Shown piece by piece: positions 8,295 through 16,657 of a stretch of 64,000 bases of DNA. The DNA is from Paenibacillus sp. HB172176. Lineage in GTDB: Bacteria > Bacillota > Bacilli > Paenibacillales > Paenibacillaceae. A model generated the notes under the pieces. It saw only the letters and a list, made by a program, of their open reading frames with translations, made no database searches and had not been told where the DNA came from. Made by a program: the position numbers and the translations under genes. Location: positions 1 through 64,000 of the forward strand of contig NZ_JAATHD010000024.1 in the NCBI RefSeq assembly GCF_011947265.1, written 5' to 3'. Numbering within the stretch: position 1 is the first letter of the stretch; every line of letters begins with the position of its first letter.

Positions 8295-9323
8295 ATGACG
8301 GTAATCGAGTACAAATGTCCCAGCTGCGGCAGCAATCAGGTGTTCGACAGCGAGACGGGCAAGCTGACCTGTCAGGGCTGCGGGAGAACAGATGATGTAG
8401 AAAATGCGCCGGACCCGCTGAAGAACACGGTTTTCGAAGAGAATGAGGGTCATGAATATCATTGCACGAGCTGCGGCGCCGTCATTATGACGGAAGCGGA
8501 GACGACGGCCACGAGCTGCAGCTTCTGCGGCTCTCCGGTGGTGCTGGGCGACCGGCTGACGGGCAAGCTTGCTCCCGCCCTTGTCATTCCGTTCTCGGTC
8601 AGCAAGGAAGAGGCGATGAAGGCGTTCCGCAAGTGGTGCCGGAACGGTCGCTTGACGCCGAACGGCTTCATGACGGCAGATCGGGTGAAGAGCATCACCG
8701 GCATGTATGTGCCGTTCTGGCTGTATGATTTGCATAATCATATTGAAGTGCAGGCAAGAGGCACGAAGGTTAGAATGTATACAAGGGGCGGCTATCGGTA
8801 TACGGAAACGAGTCATTATGATATTTATCGAGAGATACAGCTGCAATACGCCAAGGTTCCGATCGATGCCGCCGAGAAAATGAACGACGAGCTGATGGAT
8901 AAGCTGGAGCCGTATCCCTACGAGCAGTTGAAGAGCTTCAAGACGCCTTATCTCGCGGGCTTCATAGCAGAGAAATACAGCTACAACGACGAGCAGCTGT
9001 TCCCTCGGGCGAAGGAGAAGATCAGCGATTATATCGACGCCTACATTAAGTCGACCATACCGGGCTACGCTACTGTGAATTACACAAACAAGCAGATTCA
9101 AACCAGCTCCAGCAAGCGAGATTATGCGCTCCTTCCCGTTTGGGTTCTGCATTATGATTACAATAAACTCGAGTATACCTTCGCCATGAACGGCCAGACG
9201 GGCAAGGTGGTCGGCAAGCCGCCCATCAGCAAAGCCAAGGTATCTGCCTGGTTCGGCGGCCTCTTCTGCGGAACCTTCCTGGCCATGAAGCTGTTGTCTT
9301 GGATCGTGGGAGGTGTGTTATAG
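8295..9323 (+). CDS. ydjG: YdjG-like TFIIB-type zinc-ribbon protein
   Basis: This 342-residue protein has two N-terminal zinc ribbons: Cys8/Cys11 with Cys26/Cys29, and Cys57/Cys60 with Cys75/Cys78. A long middle domain follows (IPFSVSKEEAMKAF onwards), then one C-terminal hydrophobic segment (WFGGLFCGTFLAMKLLSWIVGG), so it is probably a tail-anchored membrane protein. GAGGTG precedes ATG 8295. It shares its last base with the next start codon (TAGTG), which indicates translational coupling. In B. subtilis, YdjG belongs to the YdjGHI group that links PspA to the membrane. The role of the zinc ribbons is not known to me. Confidence 0.88.
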   Translation: MTVIEYKCPSCGSNQVFDSETGKLTCQGCGRTDDVENAPDPLKNTVFEENEGHEYHCTSCGAVIMTEAETTATSCSFCGSPVVLGDRLTGKLAPALVIPFSVSKEEAMKAFRKWCRNGRLTPNGFMTADRVKSITGMYVPFWLYDLHNHIEVQARGTKVRMYTRGGYRYTETSHYDIYREIQLQYAKVPIDAAEKMNDELMDKLEPYPYEQLKSFKTPYLAGFIAEKYSYNDEQLFPRAKEKISDYIDAYIKSTIPGYATVNYTNKQIQTSSSKRDYALLPVWVLHYDYNKLEYTFAMNGQTGKVVGKPPISKAKVSAWFGGLFCGTFLAMKLLSWIVGGVL

Positions 9324-10165
9324 TGATTTTGTGCAAAAATAGAAGCGATCAAGGCTCAAGAAGCTCGCAGCGCATTCTTCTGATCCTCCTCTTCCTTGTT
9401 GCGGCAGCGGCGCTTCTTCCTCTGCTCGCGTCAACAGCGCAGGCCGCCTCCGCGGAAGAGAAGACTCTCATCTATGACGATGCGGGCTTGCTGAATCAGA
9501 CTGAGATTGACGAGCTCCAGACAATGGCTGCGAAGTATGGGGAGAAACGGAAGACCGATATCCTGATTGTCACGACTCGCAACGAAGGGGACGCGGATGT
9601 ACAGCTGATGACGGAGGATTTCTACGACGAGCATGCTCCAGGCTATGACAAGCCGCACGGCAATGCCGTCATTCTAATGGTGGATATGAACAATCGCGAG
9701 GTATATCTCGCCGGCTTCTACAAGGGAGAGGAATATCTCGATGATGGCAGGCTGGACAAAATTAGGAATAAAATGACGCCCGCTATGACAAGCGGTGATT
9801 ACGCGAGCGCCTTCAAAACCTACGTAAAAACGGCTTACCGTTATATGGGCGTACGCCCAAGCGTGAATCCAGACAATATTCTGTTCAAGCTATGGTTCCA
9901 GATTGTCGTGGCGATTGCGCTTGCGTGGATCGTAGTCGGGGGTATGGCTTACCGTTCCGGCGGGCGTGTCACGGTTCATCGCAAAACCTATGAGGAATCC
10001 GGCTCCTCCGGCGTGCTGAAGCAGAGAGATCAATTTCTTCATACGACGGTAACGAAGCAGAAGATACAGACCAATTCCGGCGGAGGCGGCGGTGGCGGAG
10101 GCGGAGGAGGCGGCGGCCGAACAGGCGGCGGTCATTCGCATAGCGGAAGCAGAGGATCATTTTGA
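9323..10165 (+). CDS. ydjH: YdjH-like TPM domain membrane protein
   Basis: This exported 280-residue protein has a hydrophobic signal sequence (about 17-42, ending ASTAQAA) and a TPM domain (about 45-165; YDDAGLLNQTEIDELQ). A transmembrane helix (LWFQIVVAIALAWIVVGGMAY) and a tail with 13 consecutive glycines then GGGHSHSGSRGSF follow. I chose GTG 9323 because GTGGGAGGTG (9307-9316) precedes it; it overlaps the ydjG stop by one base. TPM proteins (Psb32/TLP18.3 type) are often membrane-linked quality-control factors. It lies in the pspA operon. Confidence 0.88.
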   Translation: MILCKNRSDQGSRSSQRILLILLFLVAAAALLPLLASTAQAASAEEKTLIYDDAGLLNQTEIDELQTMAAKYGEKRKTDILIVTTRNEGDADVQLMTEDFYDEHAPGYDKPHGNAVILMVDMNNREVYLAGFYKGEEYLDDGRLDKIRNKMTPAMTSGDYASAFKTYVKTAYRYMGVRPSVNPDNILFKLWFQIVVAIALAWIVVGGMAYRSGGRVTVHRKTYEESGSSGVLKQRDQFLHTTVTKQKIQTNSGGGGGGGGGGGGGRTGGGHSHSGSRGSF

Positions 10166-10187
10166 GAGGGAAAGGGATGGTTAAGCT

Positions 10188-11198
10188 ATGATGTTCTTCA
10201 AGGATCAATTCGCGAATGTGGTGGAGTGGGAAGAATTCCGGGATGATATGATCTTCTGGAAGTGGAGCAACAGGGAAATCAAGAAGGGAAGCAAGCTCGT
10301 GCTGCGTCCGGGACAGGACGCCATATTCGTCAATAACGGCAAGATCGAGGGAATCTTCCAGGACGATGGAGAGTACAATGTGGATTCGCAGATTATTCCT
10401 TTCTTGTCTACGCTTAAGGGCTTCAAGTTCGGCTTCAACAGCGGGATGCGGGTGGAAGTGCTGTTCGTGAATACGAAGGAGTTTACTGTGCGATGGGGAA
10501 CGCAGAATCCGATTCTGATTCCTACGCCGGAGCTGCCAGGAGGTATGCCCATTCGCGCCAACGGCACCTTCGTCTTCAAGGTGAAGGATTATGTAGCGCT
10601 TATCGACCGGATAGCGGGAGTGAAGGCGAGTTATCTGGTTGAGGATGTGAAGCTTCGAATCACCTCGGTTCTGGATCAGCTTCTGATGAAATGGATTAGC
10701 CGCGAAGGCAAGGATATGTTCAATCTGCAGGCGAACGCTCATGATATCGCGCGAGGCATTCGAGAGGATCTGGATATGGAGCTGCTGGACGACGGTATGA
10801 CGATTACCGATTTCCGTGTCATGAGCTTCAATTATCCGAAGGAAATTCAGGATATGATTACGAAGAACGCCTCGCATAGCATGATCGGCAATCTGCAGCG
10901 TTATCAGCAGGTGAGCATGACGGACGGAATCGCCTCGGGCAAGGTGAAGGGCGGCGGCGCCGCCTCGGATATGGCGGGCATGATGATGGGCATGAACATC
11001 GCGAAGGACATGATGAAGAGTATGGACGGGGATCGGTTGCAGGATTCCAGGGTTGACGCTGACCGGGTGGATGCCGGATCATCCGGAGCGAGGGCGCAGA
11101 CTTCAAGCAACGGGACTAAGCCGAACTTTTGCCCCAACTGCGGGACCAAGAACGAAGGTGCCAACTTCTGCCCGAACTGCGGACAGAAGCTGGGCTAG
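10188..11198 (+). CDS. ydjI: YdjI-like SPFH domain protein with zinc ribbon
   Basis: The 336-residue product matches the YdjI/virion-core-like SPFH group. The N-terminal segment (MMFFKDQFANVVEWEE) and the SPFH/band-7 domain (about 25-240) are followed by a Gly/Met-rich stretch. A C-terminal double zinc knuckle closes the protein (FCPNCGTKNEGANFCPNCG, four Cys). In B. subtilis, YdjI is the SPFH scaffold needed to bring PspA to the membrane. It is the last gene of the operon; the following ORF is preceded by an 87-bp gap. Confidence 0.9.
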   Translation: MMFFKDQFANVVEWEEFRDDMIFWKWSNREIKKGSKLVLRPGQDAIFVNNGKIEGIFQDDGEYNVDSQIIPFLSTLKGFKFGFNSGMRVEVLFVNTKEFTVRWGTQNPILIPTPELPGGMPIRANGTFVFKVKDYVALIDRIAGVKASYLVEDVKLRITSVLDQLLMKWISREGKDMFNLQANAHDIARGIREDLDMELLDDGMTITDFRVMSFNYPKEIQDMITKNASHSMIGNLQRYQQVSMTDGIASGKVKGGGAASDMAGMMMGMNIAKDMMKSMDGDRLQDSRVDADRVDAGSSGARAQTSSNGTKPNFCPNCGTKNEGANFCPNCGQKLG

Positions 11199-11285
11199 CC
11201 GACAAAATGGAGAGAGTGCCTGTTGGGCGCTCTTTCTGTTCTTTGCAGGGCGGCGCGAGTATTTAGAACCAAGGAGAAGCAAAGA

Positions 11286-11774
11286 ATGAACAGTCACAAT
11301 CGGGAGAAATATGCGCTGGAAGAGGCGGCGCTGCAATTATTTTTGGATCTGTACCATGCCAATCACTCGAGCCGCTATACTTGTGTAGAACGCAGGGAGA
11401 GTCCGGATTTCGTTCTGCGGGATGACAAGGGAGAGTCGGTCGGGGCAGAGGTGGCTCATTTATTCTACAATGCGGAGGAAGCAAGAATGCTGCTCGGCCG
11501 TTCGACGAAGAAGTATCTTGCCCTGCAGAAGATTGAGGATTTAATTAACGTGTTGAATGAATTGATGCGGCATAAGGAAGCGAAGAGGGAGAAGTACGAG
11601 TCCTCTTACCCGAATATACTGCTGATTCGCAACACTTCGCCGATATGGGGAATTTCAGATGTTCTCAGAATGAAAGGTTTCATACAACCGACGGCAGCCT
11701 TCGAGAGGATCTGGTTTATCTCGCGGGACGGCAGCTATAAGCAATGGGTCATGAAAAATTTGCTTGATCTGTAG
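11286..11774 (+). CDS. Uncharacterised protein, possible PD-(D/E)xK-like fold
   Basis: This 162-residue soluble protein has no clear named family. Residues 38-58 (RRESPDFVLRDDKGESVGAE) have the spacing of a PD-(D/E)xK nuclease core, with Pro-Asp, about ten residues, then Gly-x-Glu-Val. The usual Lys of the motif is not obvious, so catalysis is uncertain. A long Lys/Glu-rich helix follows. AAGGAGAAG is about eight bases before ATG 11286. It lies 87 bp downstream of ydjI and just upstream of the SDR gene. Confidence 0.55.
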   Translation: MNSHNREKYALEEAALQLFLDLYHANHSSRYTCVERRESPDFVLRDDKGESVGAEVAHLFYNAEEARMLLGRSTKKYLALQKIEDLINVLNELMRHKEAKREKYESSYPNILLIRNTSPIWGISDVLRMKGFIQPTAAFERIWFISRDGSYKQWVMKNLLDL

Positions 11775-11820
11775 CAGGGTTAAGCATAGTCATGTGAAAA
11801 CTCCGGAGAAGAGGGAAGCT

Positions 11821-12585
11821 ATGGAGCATTTCATCATTACGGGTACATCAAGAGGAATTGGCGGGCAGACGGCAAGACTCCTTCTGGAGAAGGGTCATCA
11901 TGTGCACGGCATTGCTCGCGGGAATGCTGAAGAGCTGGAGGCTTTTCCCCATTACGCCCATTATCACTGCGACTTAAGCGATAGCTCGGGTCTTCGCAGC
12001 TTAATGAGGGGAATTCTTCAAACGATAGACAGGCAGCAGGCAACCATGCTTTGTCTTGTTCTGAATGCCGCGATGCTGGAGCCGCTGCGCTTCATTGAGC
12101 ATTGCGGCGATGAAGAGCTGCAACGGCATGTGCATACGAGCTTGCTTGCTCCGATGATTCTCACCTCCAGCTTTGCGGAGCTGACAGAAGGATTCCCAAT
12201 GCGTCGCAAGCTTATATATTTATCCTCGGGCTCAGGTCGTTATGCTGCCCCTGGAATGAGCGCTTACTGTACAGCCAAGGCCGGGATTAATATGTTCGCA
12301 AGCTGCGTCTCCCTTGAACAATCGAAGCGAGATCAAGGAATAGAGATTGTAGTGGTTGACCCCGGCATGGCTGAGACCGCTATGCAGGCCTCAGCAAGAG
12401 AGAAAGACAAGGACGCGTTCCCGATGGCCGCTTATTTCCAAGAGGCGCATTCCGAAGGACAATTGCAATCGGCGGAGGCAGTTGGGGCGTATTTGGTTCA
12501 AGTCATTGCTTACAGGCATGAGTCTGGAGCGTTCTTACAATTTCCGAATATAGAAGGAGCTGAGCGGCTTGGAGGAGAGATTTGA
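11821..12585 (+). CDS. Short-chain dehydrogenase/reductase (YueD/benzil-reductase-like)
   Basis: A 254-residue Rossmann-fold oxidoreductase. The NAD(P)-binding motif T7-G-T-S-R-G-I-G14 is at the N-terminus. The catalytic Ser135 (or Ser136), Tyr149 and Lys153 lie in YLSSGSGRYAAPGMSAYCTAKAG order. The overall pattern resembles Bacillus YueD, which reduces benzil to (S)-benzoin; the natural substrate is unknown. The ATG at 11821 follows GGAGAAGAGGGAAG. The next gene (Nudix) starts 17 bp inside its 3' end, implying coupled translation. Confidence 0.85.
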   Translation: MEHFIITGTSRGIGGQTARLLLEKGHHVHGIARGNAEELEAFPHYAHYHCDLSDSSGLRSLMRGILQTIDRQQATMLCLVLNAAMLEPLRFIEHCGDEELQRHVHTSLLAPMILTSSFAELTEGFPMRRKLIYLSSGSGRYAAPGMSAYCTAKAGINMFASCVSLEQSKRDQGIEIVVVDPGMAETAMQASAREKDKDAFPMAAYFQEAHSEGQLQSAEAVGAYLVQVIAYRHESGAFLQFPNIEGAERLGGEI

Positions 12586-13192
12586 CGCGTTCGACGAAGC
12601 GGGCAATCTCATCGGGATAGTAACGCGGCAGGAGGCGCACCGGCTTGGCGTTTGGCATCGCACCTTTCATTGCTGGGTGCTGCATCGCTCCGTCGATGGG
12701 GATTTCCTGGTGCTGCAGAGACGTCATCGCTCCAAGGATACCTATCCGAACAAGCTGGATATTAGCTGTGCCGGACATTTGGAAGCGGGGGAGGAGCCCT
12801 CGGACGGCGTTCGTGAGCTGGAGGAGGAGCTTGGACTCACTGTTCCATTTGAGGAATTGCTTGAAGTCGGCAAGTATCGGAACTCTGATGTGAACGATGC
12901 GTTCATAGACAATGAATTCTTCCATATATATCTGCTTGTGAGCGGCAATGCGTCTCTAGCTGATTATCGTCCTGCTGCCATGGAATTAAGCGGGCTGTAT
13001 CTCATCGGCGTGCAGGATATGATGGAGCTATGCCGCAGAGAGCGAGATGAGGCGGTTGTTCACGGTTATGAGATGGATGATGACGGAGGCAAGAAGGAAC
13101 GAAGTCTCGGCATCGGCAGGAAGGATATGAAGCTGTTCGACATCTCCTACTATGAGTTGTTATTCGCGAGATTACAATCAGTTTTGGAATAA
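12569..13192 (+). CDS. Nudix hydrolase
   Basis: This 207-residue Nudix protein resembles the isopentenyl-diphosphate-isomerase-like subgroup. The Nudix box reads AGHLEAGEEPSDGVRELEEEL, with REL-EEELG conserved and a loop one residue shorter than the textbook spacing, as in some members of this subgroup. The start is TTG 12569 with AAGGAG (12554-12559) nine bases upstream. It overlaps the SDR gene by 17 bp. It probably hydrolyses a nucleoside-diphosphate-type substrate; which one cannot be told. Confidence 0.87.
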   Translation: MEERFDAFDEAGNLIGIVTRQEAHRLGVWHRTFHCWVLHRSVDGDFLVLQRRHRSKDTYPNKLDISCAGHLEAGEEPSDGVRELEEELGLTVPFEELLEVGKYRNSDVNDAFIDNEFFHIYLLVSGNASLADYRPAAMELSGLYLIGVQDMMELCRRERDEAVVHGYEMDDDGGKKERSLGIGRKDMKLFDISYYELLFARLQSVLE

Positions 13193-13227
13193 TGTACGGC
13201 AGAGAAACATGAAAGGGAGGACTCTCC

Positions 13228-13650
13228 ATGCATTGGCGCAAAATAGCACTTACGGCAGCCGTTATCATCCTGCTCCTCGCAGTGGCTGCGTATTTCCGCT
13301 ACCGAGTAACTGAAAATCAAGTCACGGTCTTTCAAATGTCAGGCTTCGGTAAAACGGTGCCAGGCTCCGAGCATATCATTAAAGACAAGGACGCAGTCAA
13401 AGCGTTCACCTATGGGGTTCGATTTGCCGACAAGCAGCCCGGAGAAGTGGACATCGCAGCTCCTCCCTATCAATTCAAGCTTGGGGAGAACTCTTATTAT
13501 TTATGGGTCAGCGAGCGCTATGGACTCGGCACTCTGATGAAGCTGCCGAATACGGGGACGACTTATAGAATTGGAACGTCCAGGGCGAAGGAGCTGCTCG
13601 ACATTTTGGAAGAGGTTTACGGTGAAGAGAGCGACAATGAGGTGATGTAA
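13228..13650 (+). CDS. YhfM-like membrane-anchored protein
   Basis: A 140-residue protein with one N-terminal transmembrane helix (about 5-25) and an extracytoplasmic domain. The pattern VTVFQMSGFGKTV...IIKDKDAVKAFTYGVRFADKQPGEVDIAAPPYQFKLGENSYYLWVSE resembles the Bacillus YhfM-like domain. No catalytic motif is seen. The stop overlaps the ATG of the GNAT gene by one base. Confidence 0.65.
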   Translation: MHWRKIALTAAVIILLLAVAAYFRYRVTENQVTVFQMSGFGKTVPGSEHIIKDKDAVKAFTYGVRFADKQPGEVDIAAPPYQFKLGENSYYLWVSERYGLGTLMKLPNTGTTYRIGTSRAKELLDILEEVYGEESDNEVM

Positions 13651-14135
13651 TGCAAATTAGAGCGTTTTGCAAGGCGGATATTGACGAGATTGTTTCTCTG
13701 TTCTACGATACGGTACACACGATTAATAGAGGAGATTATTCAAAGGAACAGGTGGAAGCGTGGGAGCGAGAAGAGGATCGGGCGAACAGGAGGGAAGCAT
13801 GGCTGGATTCCCTGCAGCGGAATCTTGCTTATGTCGCCGAACGGGACGGCATCATCACAGGCTTCTCCGACATGACGACTAAGGGATATTTGGACCGCAT
13901 GTTTGTTCACAAGGACTTTCAAGGAAGAGGTATCGCGACGGCGCTGCTGCGCAAGCTGGAAGAAGAAGCGGCAAGACTCGAATTAACTTCCATGTTCGCC
14001 GATGTCAGCCTCACGGCAAGACCGTTCTTCGAGCGCCATGGCTTCAATGTCATGCAGGCCCGGGTGGTAGAGCGCGGCGGCGTAGCTTTGAACAATTTCA
14101 GGATGGAGAAGGCGCTGAGGGGAGTGCGTTCATAA
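13650..14135 (+). CDS. GNAT family N-acetyltransferase
   Basis: The 161-residue protein is a complete GNAT fold. The acetyl-CoA-binding motif A is present as VHKDFQGRGIATALLRKLEEEA (Q/R-x-x-G-x-A type) and motif B as RPFFERHGFNVMQ. It starts on the last base of the YhfM-like stop (TAATG), with GAGGTGATG as ribosome site, so the two genes are cotranslated. The acceptor substrate is unknown. Confidence 0.88.
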   Translation: MQIRAFCKADIDEIVSLFYDTVHTINRGDYSKEQVEAWEREEDRANRREAWLDSLQRNLAYVAERDGIITGFSDMTTKGYLDRMFVHKDFQGRGIATALLRKLEEEAARLELTSMFADVSLTARPFFERHGFNVMQARVVERGGVALNNFRMEKALRGVRS

Positions 14136-14139
14136 GCCT

Positions 14140-14274
14140 ATGGACGAGTTGAAGGAGATTTCGGAGCATGTGCATGCCCGCTTCGGGATGACGGTTCGGG
14201 GAGTGAAGGCGATCGATAAGGGCTGGCTCAAAGTGGCAGGCAGACGGCTGATGATCAGCTTGTGTCGGACTTGA
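14140..14274 (+). pseudogene. Fragment of an aminoglycoside-type phosphotransferase
   Basis: A 44-codon ORF encodes an N-terminus (MDELKEISEHVHARFG, later AIDKGWLKVAG) resembling the start of Paenibacillus APH/choline-kinase-like proteins, where a 'GWLNLKW' strand is expected. It then ends in an unrelated tail. No continuation exists in other frames before the esterase gene. I read it as a remnant left by an internal deletion. It starts four bases after the GNAT stop and could still be translated. Confidence 0.45.
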
Positions 14275-14343
14275 AACCATTTCGCTTTCCCGTTCGTCTG
14301 GAAGGAATAAGGGGACGTGAAAAAATGGAGGGAGGGATTGGTG

Positions 14344-14994
14344 ATGGCGATTACGGATTGTTTTTTTCGAAACAGGGTTGAAGGTGATTCCCGCTTAGGC
14401 TGTCAAATCTATTTGCCTGATCCCTTTGACACAGAGAAGGCCTATCCTATGATCCTGTTTCTTCACGGCGTTAAGAAACGGGGAGACGATATTCGCTTGC
14501 TGGATCATTACGGCATCATGAAGCATGCGGCTGCGAACCCTGCATTTCCATTCATAGCCGTCGCGCCGCAATGTCCATTAACGAAAAGTTGGACAGATAT
14601 GAAAACGGAGATCATCCAGCTCTGCAATGAGATGAACACACGATTCGGCGTAGATCAGAAGAGAATTTACCTCGTTGGCTTTAGCATGGGGGGCAATGGC
14701 GTATGGGAGCTTGCTTTCTCGGAACCCGAATTATTTGCCGCCGCGGTTCCGATTGCGGGCTGGTACGAGAGCAGGGCCGCCAAGCATATATCGATTCCTG
14801 TATGGGCTTTTCACGGGGAAGAGGATGATGTCATTCCGATGGAACAATCAATCCAGATGGTTAATGCCATGAAGAAAGCAGGTCGCGAGGTTCAATTCAC
14901 GACCTATCCCGGCATGAAGCATGAACATGAAGTCATGGACCGCACCTTTGCGAATCCGGCGTTGTATGAGTGGCTGCTGAGCAAGCGGAATTAA
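14344..14994 (+). CDS. Alpha/beta hydrolase, esterase/PHB-depolymerase-like
   Basis: This 216-residue serine hydrolase has the nucleophile elbow G112-F-S114-M-G116. An acidic residue sits at 161/162 in HGEEDDVIP, and His193 in GMKHEHE. The oxyanion strand LFLHG is at 39-43. The type is that of phospholipase/carboxylesterase-like dienelactone-hydrolase relatives. ATG 14344 is preferred because GGAGGGATTGGTG lies right before it; GTG 14317 would place the ribosome site inside the gene. No signal peptide is seen, so it is cytoplasmic. The substrate is unknown. Confidence 0.87.
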   Translation: MAITDCFFRNRVEGDSRLGCQIYLPDPFDTEKAYPMILFLHGVKKRGDDIRLLDHYGIMKHAAANPAFPFIAVAPQCPLTKSWTDMKTEIIQLCNEMNTRFGVDQKRIYLVGFSMGGNGVWELAFSEPELFAAAVPIAGWYESRAAKHISIPVWAFHGEEDDVIPMEQSIQMVNAMKKAGREVQFTTYPGMKHEHEVMDRTFANPALYEWLLSKRN

Positions 14995-15015
14995 CGGAAA
15001 GCTGGAGAGATGAAG

Positions 15016-15858
15016 ATGGTCGGTATAGCTGCATTGCTTGTGCTCGGGTCAGGCTTTCTGCATGCGGTATGGAATTTGTATACGAAGCGGAGCTTGGATA
15101 AGAATGCGTTTTTATGGTTTTGCCAACTGATTGCTATAGTCGTTTTTCTGCCTTGGGCGGTTATGGAGTGGGATACTAATGGTTTGACGATATGGGGGAG
15201 CGGCCTCATTCTTGTTTCCATGCTGCTGCACGGCGTATATATGCTCTTGCTTGCCGCAGCTTATTCGGTCGGCGACCTGTCGCAGGTGTATCCGATTATG
15301 CGAGGGACAAGTCCAATTCTGATTCCGTTTATTGGAGTCTTCCTTCTGGATGAACACTTGAGCTTATGGGGTTGGTGCGGAGTCTGTGCCATCCTAATTG
15401 GAATTTTATTGCTGAGCAGACCGAGTGGGAAAGGGAAGGCCCTCTCTGTCAAAGCTCCTTTCTTGGCGCTAATGGTAGGCTTGTGCATTACGAGTTACAT
15501 TGTAATCGATAAGCTGGCCTTGGAATATGTTCCCGCGGTGGTTCTGAACGAAGCTACGAATGTGGGGAATGTGCTGGCTTTGTCATGGGCGGCATTCCGT
15601 TCTGGCGGTATGCGGCAAGAGCTGCGATTGAACTGGAAAATCATGCTTCTCGGAGGCGTCTTGGCACCGGGAGGCTATTTGCTGTTCCTCTATGCGTTGT
15701 CGCTCGCGCCAGTCGCTCAGCTTGCTCCCATGCGCGAAATTGGGACGGTGTTCGGCACGATTATGGGCGTGTTGATCTTGCGTGAACAGCAAGGGAGAAG
15801 GAGGCTGACAGCCTCCGTTCTCATTACCGCAGGCGTGATTATCCTGGGATTGTGGTAG
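15016..15858 (+). CDS. EamA/DMT family transporter
   Basis: This protein of about 280 residues has ten predicted membrane segments in two EamA repeats (about 1-135 and 145-280); PIMRGTSPILIPFIGVFLLDE is a typical repeat-end motif. Family members export amino acids, metabolites or drugs. ATG 15016 has GGAGAG six bases upstream; ATG 15010 is the alternative. Its 3' end overlaps the convergent isochorismatase gene by 20 bp. Confidence 0.88.
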   Translation: MVGIAALLVLGSGFLHAVWNLYTKRSLDKNAFLWFCQLIAIVVFLPWAVMEWDTNGLTIWGSGLILVSMLLHGVYMLLLAAAYSVGDLSQVYPIMRGTSPILIPFIGVFLLDEHLSLWGWCGVCAILIGILLLSRPSGKGKALSVKAPFLALMVGLCITSYIVIDKLALEYVPAVVLNEATNVGNVLALSWAAFRSGGMRQELRLNWKIMLLGGVLAPGGYLLFLYALSLAPVAQLAPMREIGTVFGTIMGVLILREQQGRRRLTASVLITAGVIILGLW

Positions 15859-16462
15859 TCTCTTTCGTCCAATGGCCGAGTATGGCTTCAGACTCCATCA
15901 CTTGGCCGAAGTAGTTGCTGATGTTGCTGAGTGTCATGGCATGCGCTTCCGCCGATGAGCCTGCGCAGCCGTCGCTAGCGAGCGTAACATTGTAATCCAG
16001 CATGAATCCGTCGCGAGCTGTCGATTCAACGCATACGTTCGTCAAAACGCCTGTCAGCACGATTGATTTTCGGTTAAGAGAGCGGAGGGTGAGATCGAGA
16101 TTGGTTCCGATAAAAGCGCTGTAACGATGCTTCTCGATCAGGTGATCTCCAGGCTGGGGCTGAAGTTTGTACATTTCCGTTCCCCAGCTGCCCTTCTCGA
16201 CAATCCCCGCCGGAGAACCGCCTTCATGCTTCAGTTTCCAGGCATCGGAGGTTGTTCCGGCATCCAGTGTCATCATGACGTACAGGACTGGTATCTGAAG
16301 TGTTCTTGCTTGCTCGACAAGCTTGGCTATTGGCTCAACGCATGCTTGGAATGCTTTAATATCGACCATACCCGCGCGTCCACAAGCCCCATCCTCGTGA
16401 CAAAAGTCGTTTTGCATATCAATGACAATTAACGCTGCTTCCTCCGGGTTTAAGCCTTTCAT
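15839..16462 (-). CDS. Isochorismatase-family cysteine hydrolase (amidohydrolase)
   Basis: A 207-residue cysteine hydrolase with a complete triad: Asp15 (IVIDMQND), Lys111 (EKHRYSAF) and Cys144 (LTNVCVESTA). The cis-peptide motif GVLTN precedes the Cys. This pattern is shared by biuret hydrolase (BiuH), ureidoacrylate amidohydrolase (RutB) and N-carbamoylsarcosine amidase, so it probably hydrolyses a ureide or amide; true isochorismate hydrolysis is less likely. GGAGGG seven bases upstream favours ATG 16462 over 16468. It is divergent from a LysR gene, with a matching operator between them, and shares that operator with the amidase/ABC locus. Confidence 0.88.
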   Translation of the reverse strand: MKGLNPEEAALIVIDMQNDFCHEDGACGRAGMVDIKAFQACVEPIAKLVEQARTLQIPVLYVMMTLDAGTTSDAWKLKHEGGSPAGIVEKGSWGTEMYKLQPQPGDHLIEKHRYSAFIGTNLDLTLRSLNRKSIVLTGVLTNVCVESTARDGFMLDYNVTLASDGCAGSSAEAHAMTLSNISNYFGQVMESEAILGHWTKETTTIPG

Positions 16463-16484
16463 AATCATCCCTCCACTATTGTTT

Positions 16485-16503
16485 ATGTTATGAATAATAA
16501 CAT
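16485..16503. promoter_or_regulatory. LysR operator copy 1 (ATGTTAT-N5-ATAACAT)
   Basis: A perfect 7-bp inverted repeat with a T-N11-A core typical of LysR-type binding sites lies 23 bp upstream of the isochorismatase start. It sits between that gene and the divergent lysR. Its core TGTTA-N7-TAACA recurs at 19445-19461 and, with one mismatch, at 19528-19544. Confidence 0.7.
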
Positions 16504-16657
16504 GTAATTGACGAAACTAGGATATAGTACTTTTCTATAGCTATATTTTCTCATTTTCTTCCTTTTTTTCATAGTTTGCGTTAGGTAAGTTTACATAATT
16601 CATTGTTATCTGGCAGGCAGTGATGATAGAATGAGAGAAAGAAAGGCGGGGATGGGC

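Noticed and set aside
7599..9152. 517-codon minus-strand ORF opposite pspA and ydjG
   Set aside because: Shadow of GC-rich coding sequence; no ribosome site, and both plus-strand genes are clearly recognised.
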